In this document: positions 39,978 to 46,079 of the stretch, piece after piece
Layout of the letters: each line of letters begins with the position of its first letter
Position numbering within the stretch: the first letter of the stretch is position 1
Source: Salminus brasiliensis
Taxonomy: Eukaryota > Chordata > Actinopteri > Characiformes > Bryconidae
Direction: 5' to 3'
DNA: 64,000 nucleotides
Assembly: GCF_030463535.1 (NCBI RefSeq)
Contig: NC_132900.1
Span: forward strand, 30,855,221 to 30,919,220
The notes under the pieces: model-generated
Databases searched by the model: none
What the model was told of the DNA's origin: nothing
The model's input: only the letters and a program-made list of their open reading frames with translations
Program-made: the position numbers and the translations under genes

Positions 39978-40509
39978 CACACACTCAGGCATCCAGTGTA
40001 GATTATAGAACACAGATTTTAATGAATACATTTGGGTTTTGGGGGGGATTTTTGAAGCAACCCTTTTCAGTTACAGTGAAACTTGACCCAGCGATGGCGA
40101 GCTCAGCCTCCGGTAGGAAAACCTTTCATCAGATGGAACTACAGCCAGCCCTTTATTTCACGCTCCAGTGTGTCACTTTTCAATAGAAATGGTTATTTTA
40201 AAAAAAGGAATAAATCAGTAATAAGAAAACATGATGGAGCTGGTGCGATCCTCCAGATCGTCTTACCGATATCCTCACTCATCAGTAGTGCAGAACAGAG
40301 ACGCTTTGAAAGTAACCATTCCAGCCTTACTGTTGCTGCCCAGTGTGTGTTCAAGCATGACGACGTACAATTCTGTGTGTGTGTGTGTGTGTGTGTAGGT
40401 GGAGGTGGACTGGGAGAAGATCCAGGCCAAGATTGAGATGGAGCTAGCCAAGGAGAGGGAGCGAGCAGCGAACTCGTCAGTCAGGAGCAGCGTGGCCTCT
40501 CGCCGCTGA
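16469..40509 (+). CDS. ift80: Intraflagellar transport protein 80 homologue, 3' portion (12 exons)
   Basis: IFT80 is a subunit of the IFT-B train that moves cargo along the ciliary axoneme; in human, defects cause short-rib thoracic dystrophies. The joined exons (16469-16648, 20184-20302, 20473-20547, 21884-22047, 23586-23650, 28528-28663, 29093-29240, 31011-31182, 38375-38464, 38557-38729, 38823-38946, 40399-40509) keep one frame for 518 residues. They start at [12 protein letters not shown] (about human residue 260) and end [17 protein letters not shown]. The exons cover the close of the first WD40 propeller, the second propeller and the C-terminal helical domain. Each border has GT and AG. 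The first ~259 residues are not found in the window. Introns range from 92 bp to 7.2 kb. Identity with human IFT80 is judged from memory and is high throughout. Confidence 0.96.
18285..18800 (-). mobile_element. L2-like LINE 3' end with reverse-transcriptase C-terminus
   Basis: On the minus strand the frame reads [20 protein letters not shown] then [10 protein letters not shown], the C-terminal block of L2-like LINE reverse transcriptases. After frame breaks it continues with [12 protein letters not shown] and [10 protein letters not shown], the usual end of such ORFs. The 3' side (left) holds TCTTCTCCAGAGCGACTCAC. It is 5' truncated near 18800, beside a SINE-head-like phrase. It sits in the ift80 A-B intron. 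Confidence 0.75.
19661..20070 (-). mobile_element. CACTATATG-family transposon, reverse orientation
   Basis: Starts CACTATATGGACAAAACTAT after TA and ends near GATCTGCTCCAGAGAGTATT, lacking the opposite terminus. It lies about 115 bp before exon B. Confidence 0.8.
20069..20167 (+). repeat. T-rich run and (GT)n just before ift80 exon B
   Basis: A GT dinucleotide tract of about 24 units (20119-20167) ends only 16 bases before the splice acceptor of exon B, in the usual place of the polypyrimidine tract. Confidence 0.9.
20184..20302 (+). CDS. ift80: ift80 exon B (about human residues 320-359)
   Basis: Encodes [18 protein letters not shown] then [21 protein letters not shown] plus two bases of the next codon. 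The acceptor is TGTTTTAG|GTGAGG, so a GT sits directly after the AG; the donor is AG|GTGTTG. It matches human IFT80 almost residue for residue. Confidence 0.96.
20473..20547 (+). CDS. ift80: ift80 exon C (about human residues 359-384)
   Basis: Completes the split Ser codon and encodes [18 protein letters not shown] then LILQAE, with two bases of an Arg codon at the end. The preceding intron is only 170 bp. Acceptor CTCTTACAG, donor AG|GTGAGC. Confidence 0.95.
20580..20613 (+). repeat. (CT)n microsatellite
   Basis: Pure CT tract just inside the intron that follows exon C. Confidence 0.9.
21200..21720. other. Unique intronic block, candidate conserved element
   Basis: High-complexity sequence free of the window's repeats, with homeodomain-like TTAATTGAATAATC near 21310 and CATTAGTCATTGCCTCTAAT near 21491. 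It lies in the intron between exons C and D. The regulatory role is inference from composition only. Confidence 0.3.
21884..22047 (+). CDS. ift80: ift80 exon D (about human residues 384-438)
   Basis: Encodes [20 protein letters not shown], then [20 protein letters not shown] and [14 protein letters not shown], ending with one base of the next codon. The [12 protein letters not shown] and [14 protein letters not shown] stretches are hallmark IFT80 sequence. A (TG)n tract lies 16 bases upstream of the acceptor (CTCTGCAG). Donor AAAG|GTGCTG. Confidence 0.96.
22880..22985 (+). repeat. Dispersed repeat, GACCAATAGAAATGCTC family
   Basis: Shares TTCTTTACACTG, TTTCCTGAT, GACCAATAGAAATGCTC and AAATCTTT blocks with copies at 14652, 35665 and 40935. 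Confidence 0.6.
23106..23478 (+). repeat. TTAGGG-like minisatellite in an ift80 intron
   Basis: Tandem units of 42 bp (for example starts at 23161, 23203 and 23245) mixed with shorter 25-bp units (23281 to 23306). Each unit has GGTTTAGGGCTAGATTTCAG followed by a variable run of GGTTAGGG/GGTAAGG variants. TTAGGG-type hexamers dominate but the array is not pure telomere repeat. The open frame of [12 protein letters not shown] repeats here is an artefact. Confidence 0.9.
23586..23650 (+). CDS. ift80: ift80 exon E (about human residues 438-460)
   Basis: Encodes [18 protein letters not shown] and THK after completing a Val codon. It is short (65 nt) and ends in phase 0. Acceptor CTTTTCCAG, donor AAG|GTAAAT. 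It corresponds to the human IIFLFEASTGKPLGDGK segment of the second propeller. Confidence 0.95.
23651..25620. other. ift80 intron E-F, left part
   Basis: Ordinary intronic sequence. It includes an AT-rich patch (24310-24500), a purine-rich stretch (25080-25190) and a (GT)n followed by (GA)n at 25444-25489. No exon seen. Confidence 0.6.
25444..25500 (+). repeat. Compound (GT)n(GA)n microsatellite
   Basis: GT tract of about 13 units joined directly to a GA tract and a run of G. Confidence 0.9.
25624..26145 (+). mobile_element. CACTATATG-family transposon, nearly full length
   Basis: Starts CACTATATGTCCAAATGTTT and ends GTGTCCCAATAGTTTTGTCA. The body has every family block in order, including GGGCTAGTAGAGGGGTATAA and AATCTATTAGAAAGC. 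It lies in the intron between exons E and F. Confidence 0.85.
26480..26680. other. Unique intronic block, candidate conserved element
   Basis: High-complexity sequence with homeodomain/octamer-like ATGCATTAATGGAG (26539-26552) and CTAATTTCGGGATTAG near 26568. No coding frame or repeat family is recognised. A regulatory role is inferred only. Confidence 0.3.
26700..28520. other. ift80 intron E-F, right part
   Basis: AT-leaning intronic sequence without recognised exons or named repeats, ending in a (TTGA)n run near 28465-28485 before the exon F acceptor. Confidence 0.5.
28528..28663 (+). CDS. ift80: ift80 exon F (about human residues 460-505)
   Basis: Encodes [20 protein letters not shown] then [25 protein letters not shown] and one base of a Gly codon. 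The in-frame ATG at its first codon is internal, not a start: human has NEILEIALDQ here. Acceptor TGTCTCTCAG, donor G|GTGAGA. Confidence 0.96.
29093..29240 (+). CDS. ift80: ift80 exon G (about human residues 505-554)
   Basis: Encodes [20 protein letters not shown], then [20 protein letters not shown] and KTLFTKDS, a WD40 blade. It follows a 429-bp intron with a long CT tract. Acceptor CTTTTTTAG, donor AG|GTAAGA. Confidence 0.96.
29274..29755 (-). mobile_element. L2-like LINE 3' end, reverse orientation
   Basis: The left edge TTTACAGCATTTAGCAGATG plus TCCAGAGCGACTTAC is the LINE/SINE shared 3' tail. The minus strand then retains the C-terminal reverse-transcriptase style residues ([12 protein letters not shown] end, near 29480-29560) seen better in the copy at 18285. 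The 5' part is truncated near 29755. It lies in the ift80 G-H intron. Confidence 0.7.
30160..30228 (+). repeat. Direct repeat unit, first copy
   Basis: CTCAAACCTTGTCCCAACAG through GAGCACTCTGAACATTAGCA recurs at 31441-31524, where an extra 20 or so bases interrupt it. Source not recognised. Confidence 0.6.
30228..30365 (+). mobile_element. CACTATATG-family transposon, right-end fragment
   Basis: CTAGTAGAAAGCCTTCTTCC through CCAATACTTTTGTTCATATA, the right end of the family only. Confidence 0.75.
31011..31182 (+). CDS. ift80: ift80 exon H (about human residues 554-611)
   Basis: Completes a Ser codon, then encodes [40 protein letters not shown] and [17 protein letters not shown]. It closes the second propeller and enters the helical C-terminal domain. 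Acceptor CTCTTGCAG, donor AAG|GTACAC. GC-rich compared with its flanks. Confidence 0.96.
31310..31430 (-). mobile_element. Possible SINE head, degraded
   Basis: GGCTGCTGATGGCAAAGCG followed by ATTCGAACTTGTGACCCC resembles a reversed tRNA B-box region, and the same phrase occurs at 18805-18860. The remainder is diverged. Confidence 0.35.
31441..31524 (+). repeat. Direct repeat unit, second copy
   Basis: Partner of 30160-30228, 1.3 kb away, on the other side of exon H. Confidence 0.55.
31600..31865 (+). pseudogene. Tc1-like transposase relic
   Basis: Reads [13 protein letters not shown] at the start (from GAAACAGTGGAGGTCAAGTT) and keeps the order of Tc1 transposase phrases CTTCAGGAAGATC, CCTTCATGGAAGAATCAT, CACAAAATTCAGC and GAACATCTACACAAGCCTGA. 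Deletions and frame breaks are present and the DDE region is missing. Identification is from remembered fish Tc1 elements. Confidence 0.65.
32505..32890 (+). mobile_element. AACATTAAAACC-type DNA element copy
   Basis: Starts CACTGATCTGCCATAACATT and includes CTGGCAGGTCTTGTGGGGTG-type phrases, CTCACTGATGCTCATGGCGG and GGAGTCCATGCCTCGACGGG. Better preserved than the copy at 4205. No transposase frame. It is a widely dispersed teleost repeat type. Confidence 0.7.
33085..33638 (+). mobile_element. CACTATATG-family transposon, full length
   Basis: Starts CTACATGTCCAAATGTTTAC and ends CCAATACTTTTGTCTATATT with GTG then TA. About 554 bp with all internal blocks in order, and no (CA)n tract. This is a good reference copy for the family. 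Confidence 0.85.
34080..34420. other. Unique intronic block, candidate conserved element
   Basis: High-complexity sequence including TTTGTTTCTAATTAGCTAGT (34299-34318) and CGCTTAATGCACAGAAAATG (about 34355), with homeodomain-like cores and no repeat or coding signal. It lies in the 7.2-kb intron before exon I. Role inferred only. Confidence 0.3.
34421..35100. other. ift80 intron H-I, no gene
   Basis: GC-moderate intronic sequence with a GGGGTGGGGTGGGG run near 34480. No exon or named repeat seen. Confidence 0.5.
35101..35220 (+). pseudogene. Reverse-transcriptase motif relic
   Basis: The frame at 35127-35156 reads [10 protein letters not shown], the block preceding the LINE reverse-transcriptase YADD region, preceded by NRFSISR. 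The frame then loses similarity. A related relic sits at 51815-51844. Confidence 0.45.
35665..35830 (+). repeat. Dispersed repeat, GACCAATAGAAATGCTC family
   Basis: Shares TTGTTCTTTACATTG, TTTCCTGATGAACAGACC, GCTCCAAAATGACCTGCA and TTGACTTCCATTGAAAG with the other copies. The longest of the four. Confidence 0.6.
35831..37320. other. ift80 intron H-I, no gene
   Basis: Ordinary AT-leaning intronic sequence. No exon, named repeat or RNA gene recognised. Confidence 0.5.
37330..37930. other. Unique intronic block, candidate conserved element
   Basis: Repeat-free, higher-GC sequence with balanced composition. Open frames on both strands overlap each other and show no family signature. Candidate regulatory block just upstream of exon I; inference only. 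Confidence 0.25.
38150..38300 (+). mobile_element. CACTATATG-family transposon, internal fragment
   Basis: GGCACCATGCTGCCTGATGC, GGGCTAGTAGAGGGGTATAA, GAGCAGTGGAAGAGCTGTGC. Neither end is kept. Confidence 0.65.
38339..38364 (+). repeat. (GT)n at the exon I acceptor
   Basis: GT tract ending 10 bases before the exon I acceptor. Confidence 0.9.
38375..38464 (+). CDS. ift80: ift80 exon I (about human residues 612-641)
   Basis: Encodes [20 protein letters not shown] then [10 protein letters not shown], 30 codons, phase 0 at both ends. Part of the helical C-terminal region. Acceptor TCTCCTACAG directly after the GT repeat, donor GAG|GTATAG. Confidence 0.96.
38557..38729 (+). CDS. ift80: ift80 exon J (about human residues 642-699)
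   Basis: Encodes [40 protein letters not shown] and [17 protein letters not shown] plus two bases of an Arg codon. The preceding intron is 92 bp. Acceptor TCTGTAG, donor AG|GTCAGG. TPR-like helical repeat character. Confidence 0.96.
38738..38783 (+). repeat. (TG)n filling half of a 93-bp intron
   Basis: TG tract of about 20 units between the exon J donor and exon K acceptor. Confidence 0.95.
38823..38946 (+). CDS. ift80: ift80 exon K (about human residues 699-740)
   Basis: Encodes [20 protein letters not shown] then [20 protein letters not shown] and G. Phase 0 end. Acceptor CTCCTCAG, donor GGG|GTAATC. It is very close to human IFT80; the thoracic-dystrophy substitution reported near residue 701 in human falls in this exon's counterpart. 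Confidence 0.96.
39446..39605 (+). repeat. Dispersed 150-bp repeat, first copy
   Basis: TGTAGGGATTTCTGCTACGG through CAGCTCCTTCCTTCACACTG and TTGGCCACGCCCAAATGC to CCAATCATTACCT recurs at 50333-50480 with few changes. Source not recognised. Confidence 0.75.
39897..39978 (+). repeat. (GATA)n microsatellite
   Basis: Tetranucleotide GATA tract of about 12 units (39925-39976), preceded by TATATAG repeats. Confidence 0.95.
40376..40396 (+). repeat. (GT)n replacing the exon L polypyrimidine tract
   Basis: The GT tract runs straight into the acceptor: TGTGTGTGTGTAG|GTGG. Confidence 0.9.
40399..40509 (+). CDS. ift80: ift80 terminal exon L (about human residue 741 to end)
   Basis: Encodes [20 protein letters not shown] then [16 protein letters not shown] and a TGA stop (40507-40509). 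The DWEKI-AKIEME core is conserved, while the Ser-rich tail is variable, as in other vertebrates. The acceptor is unusual: the polypyrimidine tract is a GT repeat. Confidence 0.95.
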   Translation: MEVDWEKIQAKIEMELAKERERAANSSVRSSVASRR

Positions 40510-40680
40510 GCACACACTTCCCAGGGTCATTCGCCGGACTGAATGTTTCTCCAGCAGCTGATCTGAGGCTAGGAGCCTGGAGTTGGACGTGTGCTGCAGT
40601 GGAAACAGAGCCAGGCCTGGGTTAAGTGCCTTTGGCTAGTTCAGAGCTGCCTCTGGCCTTGCACAAACTACAGTGTAAAT

Positions 40681-40686
40681 ATTAAA
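40681..40686 (+). terminator. Possible ift80 polyadenylation signal (ATTAAA)
   Basis: ATTAAA 172 bases after the ift80 stop. An AATAAA lies further on at 41602-41607, beyond a transposon copy, and could serve instead. Confidence 0.3.
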
Positions 40687-40934
40687 GGAATACTCCAGCG
40701 TGCTCTTTTTAGCTCAGTCTCTGTCTGCTGCATGTGTAAGATACAGTCCATTGCTGTAAGGGTTCCTGTGAAGGGACAGAAAGTCTGTTAGCTTTAGGCA
40801 TGTTAACCATAGACGTCAATGATCGTATAATACAGATGCAGACGGTTGAAAATGCTGGATTATTCCTATTATAAGTAAAAAAGACAATATTTTGAATTAA
40901 AGTTAAGCACTTTATATATCTTTTGAGCATGTCT

Positions 40935-41045
40935 TCGCTGTCTTGCAAAAAGAAATTCTTTACATTGTGTCCAAATTCCATAAAGAATGGACCAATAGAA
41001 ATGCTCTATTGGAATAACCTCTTTTATACTGACTTCCACTGAAAG
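40935..41045 (+). repeat. Dispersed repeat, GACCAATAGAAATGCTC family
   Basis: TTCTTTACATTGTGTCC, GGACCAATAGAAATGCTC and CTGACTTCCACTGAAAG blocks, immediately before a transposon copy. Confidence 0.6.
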
Positions 41046-41047
41046 TT

Positions 41048-41455
41048 ACAAAAAATATTGGGACCCACTCATTTATTGTTTATTTGGAAATCAAGGGTAT
41101 TAAAAAGACTTTATCCTTTGAAGCAGCATTGCTGTGAGGATTGACTGCATTCAGCGACAAGAGCATTAGTGAGGTCAGGATGTTGGAATGATGATTGATC
41201 ACCACCCCACCTTATCATCCCCAACTCCCCAACTCATCCCATCCAAAAGTACTGGAAGGAGCTACACCACCATCATTCCAGAGAGCACAGCTCAATGCTG
41301 CTGCCGGCGGGGGGAGGTGGGGGGTGTTGGGTCACCCTTCTACTAGCCCACGCCTGGCATTAGGCAGCATGGTGCGCTTAGGTTTTTTTGTTAGCTGTCT
41401 GTGTCTGAACCTAAAGTGCGTTCATTAGAAGGGGTGTCCACAAATTTTTGCACAT
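41048..41455 (-). mobile_element. CACTATATG-family transposon, reverse, damaged
   Basis: Left side AAAATATTGGGACCCACTC and right side GAAGGGGTGTCCACAAATTT are the two termini in reverse order. The middle is shortened and has a G-rich insertion near 41305-41330. Confidence 0.75.
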
Positions 41456-41459
41456 TGAC

Positions 41460-42390
41460 GTTTGGAGATTTAAGGTTTTTTGGCGTGACAGTTCTGATGT
41501 TTATCTTTGTCACAGGTGTGTAATCTTTTGTAAAAACGTCACATTTGAAATGAAGCCATATTTATCACAAAGTGTAAAAGTATGAGGCACAAAAGCTGTC
41601 GAATAAATACATGCATCAAATCAAGCGTCCCTCGGCCCGCGTCCGCACTGATGGAGAGGGTGAATGAACAGAAGCAGCATTTCTGGTGAGGCTGTTTGAA
41701 ATGTGCTGGCCGTGCAGCTACGCCCCCTGGCAGCGGGCCAGCCCATCAGCCTGGCGTTACACCCAATCCATCTCGGCACGCTTCAGACCCTCCCCTCTCT
41801 CTCTCTCTTTCGCCTGCTCATTTTCGGCCTCCTAATCGTTATTTCCTTCCCCTCTCTCCCCATCCTCATCGTCTTGACCTCCTCTAACTGTGGTACTCCC
41901 CTCCTTCCCTCCCTACTCTTCTCAATCTCCGTCTCCACCCTTCCTCCTAACCCTTCTGTTAGGAAGCGGCCATGTTCCCAGGTCAGGTTGGCCCGTGTTC
42001 CTTATTTTTTAAAAGGTTCTTCATGCACATCGTGTTATGGAACCTGCTTTATGGAGGGGGTTCTCAGTTCTAGCTAGACGACCTCTGATGTCTACGACTA
42101 ATGCTAATAATGCAGGATCGTCATTTCAGTTAAATTAAAGCTCTGCCCTGTTTCTCCAGACCCACGGCCAGCGAGCCCTGTCACCGCCGAGATGATCGTA
42201 AGATATTAAGCAGTGGAACAGGGAGGGGGGATCTGTCGTGAGTACCACACAAGAACCTTAGAAGTTTTCTAATCGGATTCTCAGATTTTACCATCACACA
42301 AACATTAACAGCGTTGGACGTTCTAATGCACAACTGACTGAGTGTCCTTCTAATACTCAGGCCGATGAGGAATGCCCCGATTTCTGCAGA
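41460..42390. other. Intergenic space past ift80, no gene
   Basis: Unique-looking sequence downstream of ift80 with a pyrimidine-rich patch (41790-41960). No coding exon recognised. Confidence 0.5.
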
Positions 42391-42529
42391 ATCCTGTCCC
42401 TAAGCATGCAGTCCCCCTCGGGACCACTTAAGTCTCGGAGTTGAAAGGCTCAGAGTTTCTCCAGTTTGTGCAGAATAGTCGGCGTAAGTGAGCACAACCC
42501 ACCGGCAGGATTGATCCCGTTCAGGATAG

Positions 42530-42790
42530 CGATATTTAACAACACCTTTTAAAAGAGCCGCTTCCAGCCTCCAAAACGGCTGCCCTACCTCAGGCAGTGA
42601 CCTGGCAAAAACGGGCCCGCTAATGGCCCGTAATGCCCATTGATCCAAGCTCATTTTTATTTTTTTTGGTTCTGTTTGGAAAGAGAAAGGCATATTGGAT
42701 ATCTGCTGTGTTGGCACAAATTCTGCATTTACAAGGGAAGTTTGATATGGATCGCATCATTTATTTGCAAAGACATCTTTAAACTCGGCA
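42530..42790. other. Unique intergenic block, candidate conserved element
   Basis: High-complexity sequence including TTTGATATGGATCGCATCAT (about 42739) and ATTTATTTGCAAAGACATC (42761-42779), with an OCT/FOX-like look. Regulatory role is inference only. Confidence 0.25.
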
Positions 42791-43130
42791 CCAACCACGG
42801 AACCGTAACCTGAGAACTGTAGAGCTGAGCAGTCTGTTTGTGTTGCGTTGCGTTGCGCATTGCCGGCTAGTTGACGTGGTGGACGCCATGCAAACTCAGC
42901 CGTCTTTATCCATCACGTTCCCAAGATAGAGGGTTCTCTGAAGTAATTCCCTAGAACCCAGGTCAGATCTTCAGATTCTAGCTTCCAGTCCTGGATTTTC
43001 CGGTTAAGAGCCATGTAGGGTCACTCCTACCAAGGATTACAAACGTCCAGCACTGGAACCTAGAACCTGGAATCAAGACCCAGATTTGAAGATGTCTGCC
43101 ACAGGAGAACCACTCGTGATCCTCTAAGGA

Positions 43131-43900
43131 AGCTCATGATGGTCTGTGGATTTGCGAGTGTGAACCTCTTTAGAGATGCATGATGTCAAGGTTCTATATC
43201 AGTTTTCCCTAGTGCTCCACATCCAGGCCCAGAACCGTTTAAGGAGCTTTTATTGTAACAGTGGAAGCCCATTATGTTGACAACTCTGATTGCACTCGAG
43301 TTGCCCTCACTTTTACTTACTCCTTAATAACGAGGTGTTCCATTTTAAGTCGGTTCTCCGCCTTCTGGGTCTTCAGAGAACAGTTTTACGCTATTCACTA
43401 TACCTTATTAAACTTTGATGATAGGAATGTAATAGTCCTGGCATGGATCCCGGTCAAGCCCTTGCTTGCTCAGCTTGTTTGCAGCACATTTTCAGAGTTC
43501 TAACCTTTAGATCGTTACCAGTATATAGAATTCACAAGACCACACAGCGTTGACACAGCGTTGTCCAGAGATTGCACTGTTTACGTTTTCTCAACAACGT
43601 CGTCACAACCTCATCATCAGCCTCTTGGTCATACGACTACCTTCCGAACTTTTTGCTCACAGGAAAATTACATTTTTATTAATGGCATCAGTGGATTGCT
43701 GAGTGTTTTAGAGGTCATTAGACCTCTTTATTATTATGTCAACATAATGGGCTTCCACTGTTACACTGTTAAACTGTTAAAAGCTCCTTAAACGGTTCTG
43801 GGCCTGGATGTGGAGCACTAGGCAAAACTGATATAGAACCTTGACATCATGCATCTCTAAAAAGGTTCACACTCGCAAATCCACAGACCATCATGAGCTC
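43131..43900. repeat. Long inverted repeat (about 150-165 bp arms, 454-bp spacer)
   Basis: The left arm 43131-43282 and right arm 43737-43900 are near-perfect reverse complements: CTCATGATGGTCTGTGGATT, TTGCGAGTGTGAACC, GATGCATGATGTCAAGG, GCTCCACATCCAGGCCCAG and GTGGAAGCCCATTATGTTGA all recur inverted. One arm has an extra ~13 bases near AACAGTGTAACAG. The spacer shows no transposase. It may be a foldback-type element; no target duplication is evident. Confidence 0.9.
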
Positions 43901-43904
43901 ACTC

Positions 43905-44760
43905 ACCAAGCTATTTTATTTTATTATATTTTTATTTATTTATCTGTTTTTATTTATGTATTTATAAATGCAGGACGGAATAGAGAACCAATCCACCGCT
44001 GAAAACAAGAGGGCCCTAAAATATGAACTGTGAACTTTAACTCTACGGTTTTAATGGGATCTGCTGGCCTTCAGGTCATTGTTGGAATAGAAGAATGAAT
44101 GTAATGTATGTTCTGGACTGGCTTTCATTAGTGCACCAAAGGCTGCCACAGAACAAACTGGACAGATGATTATTATTTCAGTGAAGTGCTTTTCCATTCC
44201 ATTCCATGTAGACCAAGAGCAAAGATCTGTCCGCCTGCAGAGTTTAGCCTGAACTCTTATCCTCATCACTCGAGAATCTAACCCGTCTCCCCCCAAAACA
44301 TCAAAAGCTAAAAGCTCAAAGATCATTCCTACCAGCATCACACTGAAGACTCTCTCCACCAGAGATGATGTTGGGAAACTGGGCTGAAGTAAGTTGTAGG
44401 TCTGAACTGGAGCAGAACTTTGGAGGTGGGTTCACTGCAAAAACATGTTTAGTCAATATGTTTGATCTGATCTGATTGTGTAAATATTGTAAGATTATTC
44501 GGCTTGATCTAGTCTTTGAACCTGGGACACTTCACTAAAAGGTGACATTTGTAAGCTTACAGAAGGTTTTTCATGATAAACATGTGTCATTAATGCTGAC
44601 ATTGCCAATATTAATAACACTGAGATGAAATGATGCCAACGACTGATTGTTGGAGTGAGCCTGTATGAACGTATGTGGGACTAATGGGTGCCACGGAGTT
44701 GCTGCCCTTCAGTAAAAATGGTTGCCTAATATTCTTACAGTATGTATGTGTATATATATA
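43905..44760. other. Intergenic space, no gene
   Basis: AT-rich run at 43910-43970, then unique sequence. No exon or named repeat. Confidence 0.5.
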
Positions 44761-44764
44761 TATA

Positions 44765-44980
44765 TACACACGTACTGTAAGAAGCTGATGCTCTTATCCA
44801 GAGTGACTTACAAGGTACCTCATATTACAGAGGTGGGCTGATGTAGTGTTAGGGGTCTTTTGCCCAATGAATCTTATTGGTGTAGCACAGCATAGTCACC
44901 CAGACGGGAACCGAACTCCAGTCTCCCACATGGTGTAGTAGCTCAATGGTACTGGTGCTATCCGTTGCACCACACCAACC

Positions 44981-44985
<5 letters not shown>
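44765..44985 (-). mobile_element. tRNA-derived SINE, reverse orientation
   Basis: Same family as 9516 and 11215: CTCTTATCCAGAGTGACTTA at left, CAGCATAGTCACCCAGACGG in the middle, and TGCACCACACCAACC at the head end. Confidence 0.8.
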
Positions 44986-45015
<30 letters not shown>

Positions 45016-45082
45016 GTGTATGTAAATGTGTGTGTGTGTGTGTGTGTATGTATGTAAATGTGTGTGTGTATGTATGTAAATG

Positions 45083-45114
<32 letters not shown>

Positions 45115-45135
45115 AATGTGTGTGTGTATGTATGT

Positions 45136-45174
<39 letters not shown>

Positions 45175-45176
45175 AA

Positions 45177-45215
<39 letters not shown>

Positions 45216-45240
45216 GTGTATGTAAATGTGTGTATATATA
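44983..45240 (+). repeat. Compound (TG)n/TATG/TAAATG array
   Basis: Blocks of TG units alternate with TATGTATGTAAATG, repeated at least six times, giving a loose higher-order unit of about 30-60 bases. It starts exactly at the SINE head. Confidence 0.9.
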
Positions 45241-46079
45241 TATAACTTGTTCTACTTGATTGATAAATATATATATCTGAAGTGGAATATGTTTTTATTT
45301 ATAATATATGAATAATTGTGTATATATTGTATACCTTTGCACAGCGTAGCATGCTAATGAAACTCAGAGATACTCAGAAACGCTTATTGTGTCATTATTG
45401 ATCATTATTGTAATTATGATCAAATATCCACCCCTACGTTACGCCTCACACAGTCTCTTACAGCGAGTGAACTCTCTCCTTTTCTGGCCTCAAGACTGTC
45501 TGCAGCTCACTGCACTTTGGTCCATGCTGCATGTTTTCCCTCTGATGTCCATGACTTTCCGTGAAGCTGGCCGAATAGACGTAGACCACTGGTCATGCCA
45601 GGAGACCCCCTGATGCAGCAGAACACCTGAATCAGTCTGCTCCTCCCTGTTGATTCATTCTGTACGTTTTTCTACAAGCACGTCTCGCACCTCCACAAGC
45701 TGCAAGCGTCGAGTTCAGAGCCTTTATTATCTGCCTCACATGAGCAATACAGGATGCACAGAAGAGCAGCGTCCCGCACAGTGATCTGAAGGGTCAGCAT
45801 GAGGTGCTGCTCAACCCAGAGACACACTGAGACACACTGAGACACACTGCTGTACACTCCGCACCACCGTCGACCCACACACAGATCACTGACCCTGCAC
45901 AACCACAGCTGTAGGACGTAAACGTGTGATGGCCTGCATTTCAGCTGAGGGGTTTCTGTTATTGTCATGCCTGGGGGATTATTACTGGTAGTTATAAATA
46001 TTATGGGATGCTCGTGTAGAAAAGAAAACATTGTAAATGAATTTGTTTCCACTCACAGCTGCTGCCAGACTTTTCAGTG

